A DNA stretch of 64,000 nucleotides, taken from positions 186,001 to 250,000 of the forward strand of contig JAIOKI010000009.1 of assembly GCA_028335825.1 (NCBI GenBank). The letters are read 5' to 3'. How positions within the stretch are numbered: position 1 is the stretch's first letter; each line of letters starts with the position of its first letter. A program made the translations under genes and the position numbers. This stretch comes from Nosema muscidifuracis. Taxonomy: Eukaryota > Microsporidia > Nosematidae. The notes under the pieces are model-generated. The model did not search any database. It was given only the letters and a program-made list of their open reading frames with translations, and had not been told where the DNA came from. Shown in pieces: positions 53,481 through 64,000 of this stretch.

Positions 53481-53899
53481 TAAAAAATAATCTTCTCTTT
53501 CTACCATTGATCAATTGAGGCCTAATGCATTTAAATTAAGAATAAGCTTTTCTTTCTGTATCTTAGTGAATACAATATTCGTGAATGACGTGTCTCATTA
53601 TTCAAACTTTACAATCGACGTATTTTAATAGATTTTTTTTGCTTTTTAAATATTTTTATACATTCTGCCTAACCTGTGTGGATTAAGTCATTTTTATAAT
53701 AACTGCTATATGTTTGGTAATATTACTAGCTGGGATTAAGTCTATTTCATTCTTAGGATAAATTATTTTATAGTTTAAACTTTTTTAAAATTTGATATTA
53801 AGATAAATCTACATTCTGTACTTTTCTATTATAAAATATAAAATGAACTCAGTTTTCATTTCCTCTTAATTCCACCTTCTTTTGCTAATTAAATGCTAG

Positions 53900-55855
53900 T
53901 TTAGTTTTTTAATTATAATTTCTCTATCCACAAGTTTATTCGAATTCTACAATCTTTATTAATTTATGTATACATGTCGTCATTCTTCTAAAGAATCAAT
54001 AGATAACTTCCTAAAGTTTTTGCATAAGTGACATTCATGTTTTGAAGTATACATTTTATCTGAAGCAAAACTTCTTCCACTCGTTTACGTGTTCTTTCAT
54101 TATTCTTTTTCTTAAATATTTGAAATGACTAAAACTAACATGAAAAGACATTATAAATTAAAGGTGAAAAAAACATATAAATAACAATATAAAAAAGAAA
54201 AAAAATAGAAGTTTTCATATATCTGACATCATTATAGTGGCATCTTAATATTTATATTATAGACTAAATTAATTGTTTTCTAGACGTCAAAAATTGTATT
54301 GTAGATATCTTGGTTTTTCTGATACTTAATTTAAATGATGTAGTTTTGTTTTCCGTTTCTCGTATTCCATTTGACTCTCTGATTTCTTTACCAATATATT
54401 CTTCCTGTATCAGATATTATTACTTCATGTTTACAATATTTATTTATCAATTAACAAAACCTTATAGCACTATCAGAATCAATCTTATATGCAAAATACG
54501 ACTTTATTATTCTGTAAAAATAAATTAATAATTTTTAGGATATATCATGCCTCTTTTATATGGAGGTTTTAGAATTTTTACTCCAAAAGCCTATATATCA
54601 GTGCTTATTTTCAAATCTTGTTTTTTATAAATTTTTGCATTCCGATTCATTTTAATTTTATTCATATTTTGCAATTGCTTAAGACCTTAATATATTAGCG
54701 AATAAATCTTGTTTTCATATACCTTGCCAAAAAGCTATTAATGTTTTTTCTATATTATGCCTATATGTGTTTTTGCTTCTATATTTTACTAGTTCTTCTT
54801 AATAGCAGTTTTATGATATAAATTAGTAGAATTTACAAATGATTTACATTTTTATATGCAGAAAGAAGATTGCATAATTTGGATATTGTTTACAATTTTT
54901 ATGAATTATATAATCATAATGAACATATTTTAACAGCAGCTCTTTTAGTGTTTGTCTTTTTCTTTTGTTTACAGCAATCACTATCAGTCTTCTGTTAAAT
55001 ATTCTTTCTATCATCCAAAAATCCTAAACGCCTTCTGTGGTATTTGACTTTTATAAATTTACTTTTGCTTATTTCTACTAATATATTTAGTCCACCTATT
55101 TTTTCTTGTTAGTTCATCTGTATTTTTCAATGCTAGATATCATTTTTATACACCATACATATCTCCGAGATATATTTAAAAAGTCACAAATTACTGTTTG
55201 TTTTGTATTTACGGACCATGATTTAATAATAAGTAATATGTCTATAATTGTAAATTATTTATATAAAAACTATTATATACATTTTACAATATGAAACATA
55301 TCTACAACATGTTTTAGATTATTAATAAACGAAGATAATATTTCCATTAATTTTTCTTTTCTAATATTATTAGAAACACTACTAATGTTTCTATGAATAC
55401 TATTTTCATATGTTTTTGAAGATAGAATCATTTTTTATTTTCAAAAATTGTTCTATAATGTTATCTTTCATTAGATTTTTGTTTTCATCGAACAGACAGC
55501 ATTCATTTCGCAAGAGTTCCAATTTTTTTTTGATTTTATTAATATAATTCTATAAAGTATGGTAGCATAACATCTCAAAAGTTCATCTGCAATAACATTA
55601 TTCTTATTTCAAATATATTTTATTTTATAGTCAAATTCATTTCAATAATCTCGATGTGTTTTTTAATTCTCATACAAATATTTTCTACTAATTGTAACAA
55701 CATCTGTGACATCCCTTGAATAATAATCTTGAACTCTATTAAGAATAAAATGATCTCCTGTATTCCTTTTCTATAATTATACAATTTAATTTCAAGAGTC
55801 AAATTATTTTGTTTTCTTGGGTTAACACTTCATAAATCATGATCAGTTAATTTCT
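53900..55855 (-). mobile_element. Ty3/gypsy fossil, RNase H and integrase region
   Basis: Minus strand, broken, many breaks. The end of an RNase H domain is recognisable at about 55,600-55,550, and the zinc-binding N-terminal integrase region at about 55,190-55,100. Sequence down to 53.9 kb would be the integrase core but is too decayed to assign. No terminal repeats were found. An old fossil. Confidence 0.45.
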
Positions 55856-55940
55856 TTTACCTTCTGTCTTCACTTTTAAAAAAATAAATGACTAAAAATA
55901 TAATATTACAAAATTTATTAATTATTAAAATGTAAAAAGT

Positions 55941-56760
55941 CTAACATTCCTCATTTAAAGTTACTTCAATAAGTAATTTAAATCTAACATCATAATTTTT
56001 TGTAACAAAATTTATTGCAGTATCATTTCCTCTCATCTTTCTTTTATAACAAACTACATACCCTCAATAGTTTAGTTATGTACACCGGCGTCTGTATCAA
56101 CAAAAATCTTAATAATTTACATTTTCGTATCGAAAACCTAAATAAACACATATTATTTCAATTTATATAACCTTGCCGCATGTTTATTAAAATAGTTGTA
56201 CAAGGTGCAATTTTTTCCGAATAATTTCAATCAGTGTATTTCACGAACGATCTTCGATGATTTAGAAAAAAAGTATGCGCCACTATCTTACACCACATCA
56301 CTAATTGCCCAAATGATAATCAAGAAATTTGCATCGCTTATACTTGTTTTGCACCAAAACAATTTCATCTGTTTCAACAATACATCCTTCACCATCAATT
56401 TGCTGTGAAAGAATAAATGTTAATAAAAAGTCAACCCCTAATTTATCGAAACTAGCAAAACAATTTGTTATCATCAGTGGGGCAAAAGATAATTCCATGA
56501 CTAAGAATAGATCTTAATTATCTTTTTGCCATTTATATAATAAAACACAAGATCTTTTACGCTTAGATATGCATGATGAAAAAACTTACTTGAGTAAACT
56601 GAAGTTATTCGCCACTTTTTGTTACACCTAAGATAATAACAGTATTTATGTGTGCATCATTGGAACCTTCAAAAATTTTTATTCTAATATGAATTCTATC
56701 AATAATTCTTCATCATAAATAATCTTTTTAATTCGGGAATTTTCATTTTAAGGCTCTAAA
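55941..56760 (-). mobile_element. Merlin-type DNA transposon relic (IS1016/ISXO2-like transposase)
   Basis: Minus strand. Near the 5' side, WRITSVYSSKFFHHAYLSVK fits the region after the zinc ribbon of Merlin transposases. The frame 56,498-56,301 has IDGEGCIVETDEIVLVQNKY and KYKRCK, matching the first catalytic Asp block (G-x-x-VEIDES...K..RG). Further on, in another frame, DTDAGVHN precedes a KMRGN stretch that fits the second Asp/His block and the C-terminus; the ORF ends at 55,941. At least two or three frame changes. Terminal inverted repeats and the 8-base target duplication expected of Merlin were not identified. Confidence 0.62.
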
Positions 56761-57330
56761 ATTATTTTTTTTTCAAAAAAAAGGAAGAGAGCAAAGAAAT
56801 TTAACCTCTTACTTAATTATACATTGCTTAATTATTATGGCAATGTCTATTAAATATTTTAAAATAACGATACATTTGATTTTCAAATATCAAATTTAAT
56901 TTATTTTCTATTTTTTGATATTTCAATTAATAATTCTTCAGATTTTGTTAAATAATAATCTGAAATTAATTTAATTTTTTTTCTCTTTTTAGATAGTCTA
57001 ATGTATTTTAGATCTACAGATATTTTAATGTTAGAACATTCAATCAAATATGATAATTTAAATTAAAACAAATAATTATCTACAAGATAATTGTTCTTTT
57101 TATATAATATGATTTTATATGAAGTAATAATCTAATTAAACAGTTGATATTTTTTCTTGTAAGAATATTAATAAAAAACTTTTGTAAAATTCATTTTGTA
57201 CAACAAATCATCAATAATATTTATACTTTTTATTATACATAAAATTATGAAGAATGAAAACAACAAATTTGGAGAAAAGAAACATGAACAAAAAAAATTA
57301 GAAATAATAATAAAGAAGTAAATATACAGC
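56761..57330. other. AT-rich stretch between two relics
   Basis: No coding signal. The plus strand turns from T-rich to A-rich near 57,240, where the plus-strand LINE relic begins. Confidence 0.4.
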
Positions 57331-57339
57331 AAATCATTA

Positions 57340-60060
57340 CACCACAGATTTATATAAACTTGAATGACCGAATATTTTTCCTTAAAGCGTTACTGATAAT
57401 GGTCCTCAGTATTCCTCAAGATGATTCTGAAAAGATTCGACCGAATGCCTAGAGGAAGGTGGAAGCTGGCGATAGAAGTATTTTGTAAAAAATCCAATGT
57501 GGTCATCTAAATGGATATAATGAAGGGCTAAAAAACTATATAGGAGAATTTACACACAAGCGAGCACTTTAATGCGGAAGAAACTACTAAAGAATGAAAA
57601 AACAAGACAATTTCTAGAAGAAGCATATATATGCAATAATGAAAGGCAATTAAAGATAAAGACTTATTTTAATAATTAGATAATTCGATTAAAAGGCAAG
57701 TAGTAGACGAAAAAAAACCTAAAATATAACCTGGATATTGAGTTGAAAGAAATGTTAATAGATCCTTTGTAGAATACATTAGAAGTTATTCACTAGAAAT
57801 ATATCTGATGTATCAAAAATACGCGAAAACGTTAAAAGTACTTACAAAAGAATAAAACACAAGATTAAATTAAAATCTAATTAATATAATAATATCGAAA
57901 GTAAAATAAGCCCTTATGTAGAAGAACTTGAGATAATTACGAAGACAAATTAATAGACAATCAATATAGCAGAGAAGTGAAAAATCATAAAAATTGATAT
58001 GATTGGATTAGAATCTTTAAATCTATCATGTGTTGATCTTAAAAAGAATTTGGATAATTTAATCTACCGCAGAAATTCTATCAAAATATAGAAAAAGTAG
58101 AACAGAAGAATATTAGGGTACATATGATAAAGTTTCTATATTTTTGAGCACAATGTGAAATAAGAAATAAGATGAGAACAGAGAAAATTATAGCAATGTC
58201 TTAGCGAATTTTTACCGAAAGAAGACCTATAAATAAAAAGTTTAGTAACTAGATAAAAATTTAAAAAAAATTGTCAAGAATTTTCTTGACTGGAATGTTG
58301 CACAGATTTAGACAGTGTATTTAACTTATTTATTAAAACTATGAATCCATTACATAAAAATTTATTTTGAATTATAAAAGAATATTGATTAGAAGGAATC
58401 GAAAGTGATAAACAATAGGTGTATACATGATTAACTTTTTGGATTGAAAAAAAATAAAACACCTGAAGGCTTGAAATTTGACTAATTATCTGCATGTCAA
58501 ACATCTAAAAATTAATGACTAAAATAATACAAATATAACTTAAGGTAGAGATATAATTTTAGAGAGCAAACTATGGATATTACGGAAATTTCAAGGTGAT
58601 AAAGAACAGGCGATGAATAATATAAATCTAATAAAAAGTACGATAATAATTTTTAATTTTTTGAATTAACGTTAAACAAGCAATTGAATCAATCGATTAC
58701 GATTATATTTTATAATGTGTAGAGAGACCGATTTTTACATAATGAATCCTATGATTAGTTTCACTCAAAGATGGAAGTTTAAACTATTATATAATAACGA
58801 GTAAGTTCATGAAATGAAAATAGATAAGTGATGGCTTATCTTCCTTACTTTTGTAACAATAATAGACCTATTGAGCAAGAGATTAAATGACATAGTTCTA
58901 AAGATTCAGATACCCACAAAATAAAATAAAAGTTATAATATCAGTGATCTGTTTATAGATAAATTTAAAATATTAGAAATTATAGAAAAAGTACTTAAAT
59001 TTATATCAAAGAAATCAAGAGATTTTAGAGGAGTATAAGTAAAATGAAGCCTAGTAAGTCTGCTTCAAACTCTTTGTTATTCATTTCAGAGCAGTAATGA
59101 TCGCTAATAACAACTACTTTAAGTACTCAGAATTCATTGAAACTGGCTGCTATAAACCCTCGGTAAAGAATTGGATTTTAATAATAGAAAAAAGTTTAAG
59201 TACTATGAAAATCCTTGCTAACTAAAACTAACTTAATGAAAAGCATTAAAAAAATATTTGATTTCTTTAATGACGTATTGCATAGGTCTACTATATATGG
59301 AACCTACGAAGTTCTAATGCTTGAAATGTGATATTCACCTATAATTCGTTTGCAAAAATATTATATTTTACCTATAAAAAAATAGTTAGATGCCTAGCCC
59401 GTGTAGAATCAAAGATAAGAAAATATTTTTAGTTTTGAAAACTCACAAAATACATACAACAGAATATTTGCTATCTTAAAATTAACAAGGATTAAGAGAC
59501 ACTCATTGGGAAAAATGCAAGGTTCATAAAAATATGGTTTTAAGGATTCCAGCCTTATAAAACTTGAAGAAGCTCGGAAGACAAGATTAAATAACGAAAT
59601 CAACAATAATTTATTAAAATCAAGTCAGATGAGCCAGTATAAATTAAGGAACTATAATTTCGATCAACAAAAAAAACAATACGACCATAAATATAGCCAA
59701 ATATTGTTTTTTACATGATAGAAATATCTTTTTTAATAATTCAGGAAACTTCCAAAATTGTAAGCAAGCTAACATAAAAATAGACCACATGATATCTAAA
59801 TTTGAAAAAGATGAAAGAATACGATTATATAAGAAGATACAAAGAGATTATAAAAATGTATACATTTACTCATGTGCAAAAAATACAATGTAGATCCTTC
59901 AAGAATGCTATTAGAAGTCATTCAGTACAACAGATCGTCGCAAATAAATATGCAAAGATAAAAATAGACATTTCAATAAAGACATACATCAAAGTAAAAT
60001 ATAATAAACACTCACATAGTAGTCAACAATAATAGAGAAAGAGGTAAATTTACATGATAA
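57340..60060 (+). mobile_element. Plus-strand LINE relic, probably restriction-like-endonuclease type
   Basis: No long frame survives. Protein-like pieces on the plus strand: MPRGRWKLAIEVFCKKSNVV (about 57,450), then, near the 3' end, LIKLEEARKTRLNNEI (about 59,555), and about 59,670-59,850 INKKNNTTINIAKYC, HDRNIFFNNSGNFQN and MISKFEKDERIRLYKKIQRD. The last three resemble the C-terminal endonuclease of RLE LINEs, in which a KPD-type strand is followed by a short acidic strand, D-x-N-I and a K-x-x-K-Y helix. The RT core was not found, so this rests on the tail only. Confidence 0.4.
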
Positions 60061-60500
60061 TCTTTAACAAATTCTAGATTGTAAACTGAGAAAATATGAC
60101 TTACCATTCAAGGAAATTTCTTTAAAAGTAAAATAGTTTCACAACATATAACAAGAAAACAACGAAGTTCAATGCTAAATACAAGATAAATCTGGTACAA
60201 CTTTGCGAATAATAGCTTATACAATATAAATTACGCTAAAGAAGACTTTAAAGAGCATTTCACTAAAAATAGTTGCGTAGGATAATTGACAGTATAAAAG
60301 AAGCTGGCTAGTAACTATGAGATGTGGAAGGTAGAATATGTAATAAACGTATATTCATCCGAAGGAGTTTTATAAATGTTAAAAATAGCTCAAAATGAAT
60401 GAATAATCATATATAAAATTGCCGACATTTTAGACATTTCCTTGTAGTTTATTTTGTATTCTTCGAGAATATATATAAAGTGTTCCTTAATACTTTTATT
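60061..60500. other. A-rich stretch, nothing recognised
   Basis: Continuation of the A-rich strand after the LINE tail, ending in a T-rich turn at about 60,420. No frame of note. Confidence 0.35.
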
Positions 60501-60549
60501 TTTATTTTTTTTAATTAATTAGTTCCAACAAATTAATAAAGTCAAACAA

Positions 60550-61070
60550 TGAATTAATCAACTATATTAATACATGGATTTTTATTTTATAACTTGTCTA
60601 AAATTTATATTATAATTACTCAAAGATAATAATTTAGATTTAAATTTTTATTCTTTCAACTTTTTAACTTAAAAGGAATAGAAATCTAAAAACCAAATAA
60701 AATATGCAATAAAAATATCATTGAATAACAAACACTTTTATCAAAACAAGACAGTATTTACACTTGATTAGATTTTATTTATGTACTTAATTATAATTGT
60801 TGGGATCAGGCATCCTTGTCGCACGCTGTTACTTTTAAGATATATTTTTAGAAAGCATCTTCTATTTTATATAAAAATCTTCATATATTTATTCATGAAA
60901 CAGTTACGAAACTATTTCAAGTGTAAGTTTTGAATGTTGAACCCAAACACAAATATAACACATCCAAAAAATTATTATTATTCGTCTCTATGATTAAAGC
61001 TTAAGATCTTTTTAGATATATTTTACAAAATCAAATCATCAATAAACGTAAATTTTGAAATTTAAAAAAT
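60550..61070 (-). mobile_element. LINE reverse transcriptase fragment
   Basis: On the minus strand, SNSVRQGCLIPTIIIKY at about 60,830-60,780 is the R-Q-G-C-P-L-S-P motif of a non-LTR reverse transcriptase, and KIEDAFLKIYLKSN lies directly before it. About 200 bases upstream, KFTFIDDLIL may be the preceding RT block. Both are interrupted by stops. The Q-G-C form differs from the Q-G-D of the RLE element at 41.3 kb, so it is another lineage. Confidence 0.45.
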
Positions 61071-61253
61071 TATCTATTTTTTAACCCCCCATAATAAAAG
61101 TATAATATATAATAATGCAAATGCATAAGATATTTAGGACAACATAATATTGCTTAAAAAGAATCAATATCTGTGAAATTATAATTTAATTTTAACTTTG
61201 ATATATTTGCATAATATTATTTTAATAAAAAACAAGAATAATTTAAATATAAT

Positions 61254-61305
61254 TGTTATGATTTATAAGTTAAGGGTTATTTATTTAAAATATTTATTTA
61301 CAACA
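61254..61305. repeat. Left 52-base terminal direct repeat
   Basis: Starts TGTTATGATTTATAAGTTAA and ends TTTATTTACAACA, so its ends are TGTT...AACA as in an LTR, but it is far shorter than usual LTRs. Its partner is at 62,563-62,614. Confidence 0.75.
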
Positions 61306-62562
61306 TTCCTCCTCTAAAATCAATAAACCTCTTTTATCCACATCCTTAATCTTGTATTTTAGTGCATCTTCACTGATTATATTTACTTCTTCGCGTGGAA
61401 TTCTGCTTAATACATCCACATGCGGAATTTCGGTTCCCTCCCTGTATTCTATTTCAAAGCTAAAGATCTGTATTCTTTCTATCCGGCGTTTGATCCGTGC
61501 TGATTGTACCATTTCTCTTTAATTGAAATCTTTTAGAGCTTTGTGGTCTGTAATTAATTTAAATTCTCTTCCAAGTAAAAAGTACTTAAAGTGTTCCCCA
61601 TCGCTCACAGTGCAGTCAACATCTCTTTTTCACTGATTGAATAATTCCTTTTCGCGTTTTCAAGTTTTCTTGAGGCATAAGCAACAGGCAGTACGCTTCC
61701 GTTAAATTCTTTACACAATACCGCTCCAACTCCTACATTGGAAGCATCCGTTTCTAAAATAAAGTTTTTTAAAAATTCAGCTGAGTAAAACCGTTTCGCC
61801 TAGTAATTCATTTTTAGTCTCTAGAAAGTGTTTTCACACCAAATGTAAGTGACATTCTTGCGAGTCAGATTGAGCAACGGTTCTTGAATTGTCGCACAAC
61901 CACGTATGAACTTTCTATAATAGTTGACTATCCCCAAAAATCGTTTTACTTCATCAGAATTTGTCGGTATTGAATAATTTGCAATAGTCTCTTTGTTGTC
62001 AATACAAGGTGATATTTTATCTTTTTCATTCTTGCCACATACAAGTCATCTCCTATAGCATCAACCTCTTTTAACTTTTCAAACATAGCTTTAGTAAATT
62101 TTTCTCTCCACAGATAGCTAGTCGAATTTCAGTTTTATTTTTTTATAAGGCATTTTTTTGCTATTTCTAAAACCATATCTTCCTTCAATTTTAGCTGCTT
62201 CTTATATCTTTCCATGCCTTTAAAATAGTCCACGGCTGTTTCAATTCTTGTTTGCTTCTTTTCCGAGAAATCTCTAAGAGATATCGTAGTTCCAAAGGTT
62301 TCAATTGCCTTTTCTTTCCATAACTCATACTTAATTTCATTGAACTTCTTTAATCTAAATTCGTCTTGATGCCATCTAATTATTTCATCTTCTGCACTAC
62401 ATAAAATATTACTCGGTTTCTTTTCATTCGACATTTTTGAAAATTTCAAATCATATTCTCTTCTGGTCAAGTCCATTTCAAGATTCTTACTGGATATCTT
62501 ATTCAATCTTGATAGCATTTCTTTAAACTTATCATTATCATCATACTTTTTATTCTTCATTA

Positions 62563-62614
62563 TGTTATGATTTATAAGTTAAGAGTTATTTATTTAAAAT
62601 ATTTATTTACAGCA
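62563..62614. repeat. Right 52-base terminal direct repeat
   Basis: Starts TGTTATGATTTATAAGTTAA and ends TTTATTTACAGCA. The Gag-like frame of the fossil begins just inside it. Confidence 0.75.
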
Positions 62615-62885
62615 CTAAAAATACAAAGTTTGAAATTTAATTTTCAAATATTTTCAACTCCAATAGATAAAGTCATTCGTTCCGAGAACGGAAAGCTTTA
62701 GCATTTTTTTATGAATTTCATATATTTGATCAATATCTTCAGAATTATGCCTTCTTTCAATACGAAAGATATTTGGAAGAAACATATGATTCTAATTATA
62801 TATAGTAATATATCTTTATAAACTTCATAATGATAATTTCTTCTATTTATTAAATTCGAAAAAATATTCTAACTGAAATCTGACT

Positions 62886-63517
62886 TGTAACATAATTTTG
62901 ATTTAATAATATAACATCTCCCTCCAGACGGATAGTCTCAATCAACAAATAAATTATCGTCATTCATTCTCTTTAAATCACAATGTCTTTTCTATATTCT
63001 CTTTTCTCTCTAACTTTGGAGTCACTACTATTCTCTGATTTAAATTCCCTTTATTCCCGTATTTGTTCTTCATTTACCTTTCATAAATAGATTACCCTAG
63101 TAACACAGCCTACTTTATCACAGTATAAACACCTGACGCTCGTTCTTCTATTTTCTCTCGTATTAGTTTTCAATTCTTCTTTATAGTCTACACCACCGTT
63201 CTAGTTAGCTCCTTGAACTTTTTTTCTCTTTTATCTTTCTCCTTCACTCTATAATTTGCATAATCAGCTTTTTCCTATTTCATTTATTTCCCTACCTTAC
63301 TTGTATTTCTGATAATAAATTTTTTTTCAAATTCTCTCAAAAATCTCTCTTCTCCAGCTTTCTTTTCCAACCCTATATAACTATAACGTATACGTAATAT
63401 TCTTCAGTTCCTATAAAAGTAACCTGACCTCTTGGTCACAGTCATCGCTTGAAAATTCAGCTTTTAGTATCGCCCCATATTATTGTTTAACATAATTTTG
63501 GGTTTAATAATATAACA
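62886..63517 (-). mobile_element. Ty3/gypsy-like Gag fossil with a zinc knuckle, between short repeats
   Basis: Minus strand. A CCHC-type zinc knuckle region is readable at about 63,140-63,090. Direct repeats of about 31-34 bases lie at 62,886-62,916 and 63,484-63,517 (both containing TAACATAATTTTG and TTTAATAATATAACA). Broken and fragmentary, several breaks. It is separate from the fossil at 61.25-62.6 kb. Confidence 0.4.
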
Positions 63518-64000
63518 CATTCTTCTAAATTCATAAAAGAATCCAGAATATTTTATTTAAATAGCTTTACATAAATTAAAATGTGTAAAAACTATCAGTC
63601 AGTGAAGATTTGAAATCAGAATGTAAATTTTACTTGTTCATTCGTTTTTAAATTTGTTGTATTTATTTGTCATAAGATGGAATAAGAATTGTTCCAATTG
63701 TTTAATTTAAAATTAGATAGAGGCTTAAATATTTAAAAATAAATATAAGATGGCTTGTGGCGTAATTCTCAGAGATGCAGTTTGTTCCGAGATTGAACTA
63801 TAAAGAACTGATACATGATTTCTCGACTTTCACTGGTATGTATATATTATAATTAAATTTATTTAATTTCTCCTGTCTCCTCTTATGGTATCCGCTTCTC
63901 TTCCTTAGCTATTTATGTTTTAGAATCGATTAATTAAAGAAATAATAAATAATGAACCTCATGAAAAATATTATCTCAATTGAAATTTACTATTTTCGCA
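63518..64000. other. Window end, nothing recognised
   Basis: AT-rich sequence without an open frame or repeat that I can assign. GATGGCTTGTGGCGTAATTC at about 63,749 is the only less AT-rich patch. Confidence 0.35.

Larger units (their letters stand above)
61254..62614 (-). mobile_element. Ty3/gypsy fossil with short terminal direct repeats
   Basis: Minus strand. A Gag-like frame (62,560-62,135) begins right after the right-hand repeat. RT-end and RNase H regions of the Ty3/gypsy type follow, the latter finishing in the frame 61,512-61,294 with the family's closing block (…GTEIPHVDVLSRIP). No protease or integrase was recognised. The element is broken and shortened, with several breaks. Two 52-base direct repeats (61,254-61,305 and 62,563-62,614) bound it and differ at only two or three places, so it may be fairly young or the repeats may have been homogenised. 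Confidence 0.7.

Noticed and set aside
1-64000. tRNA and 5S rRNA genes
   Set aside because: I looked for T-loop and anticodon-arm patterns by eye and found none convincing; a covariance-model scan would be decisive.

Overview
The window looks like microsporidian nuclear DNA. It is extremely AT-rich. The genes are short, intron-free as far as I can see, and conserved with eukaryotic families but shorter than their yeast counterparts. Most start codons have a CCC (or CCCC) run a few bases upstream, which is the hallmark initiation-proximal signal of many microsporidia. The small-subunit rRNA begins with the microsporidian 5' sequence (CACCAGGTTGATTCTGCC), is about 1.24 kb long, and lies before a compact large-subunit gene with no separate 5.8S/ITS2. 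I cannot fix the genus; the small-subunit 5' end is not that of Encephalitozoon.

Region 1 (1-30 kb) is the housekeeping half, with about 21 genes on both strands: a partial gamma-glutamyltransferase, a two-membrane-segment protein tightly followed by a Trm82-like propeller, a secreted-looking protein, Bcp1, a Rad21/Scc1 kleisin, Sac3, ribosomal protein uL13, a lysophospholipid acyltransferase, a two-RRM protein, a Cys/Pro-repeat secreted-type protein, Rpf2, Cdc20/Cdh1, a Lys/Asn-rich unknown, Y-family DNA polymerase kappa, acetyl-CoA synthetase, a divergent dUTPase-fold protein, a PP1 inhibitor (Ypi1/PPP1R11), an Rpb11/AC19-type polymerase subunit, NAD glycerol-3-phosphate dehydrogenase and phosphomannomutase. 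Some share a process: uL13, Bcp1, Rpf2 and perhaps the RRM protein in ribosome assembly; Gpd1 and the acyltransferase in glycerolipid synthesis; PMM and possibly the DPM2-like protein in mannosylation; Rad21 and Cdc20 in chromosome segregation. The spacers carry their own short tandem repeats, and two contain relics (a LINE tail near 10.4-10.9 kb and an unidentified GC-richer island near 22.7-23.2 kb).

Region 2 (30-36.5 kb) holds one rDNA unit on the minus strand in the order SSU-ITS-LSU, with two head-to-tail 5'-truncated LINE copies directly downstream of the LSU 3' end and a GC-richer spacer upstream of the SSU.

Region 3 (36.5-64 kb) has no intact gene that I can recognise. It is a graveyard of mobile elements: Ty3/gypsy fossils (about 36.5-39 plus 43-44.4 kb, 53.9-55.9 kb, 61.25-62.6 kb, 62.9-63.5 kb), a LINE with a restriction-like endonuclease (39.6-42.9 kb) apparently inserted in the first of these, apurinic-endonuclease LINE copies (50.1-53.5 kb), a Merlin DNA transposon (55.9-56.8 kb), a plus-strand LINE relic (57.3-60.1 kb), another LINE RT fragment (60.5-61.1 kb), and a decayed plus-strand block of unknown family (44.5-49.2 kb). 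Housekeeping genes giving way to an rDNA unit and then transposon debris suggests a subtelomere. All identifications come from reading the sequence by eye; no database search was run.
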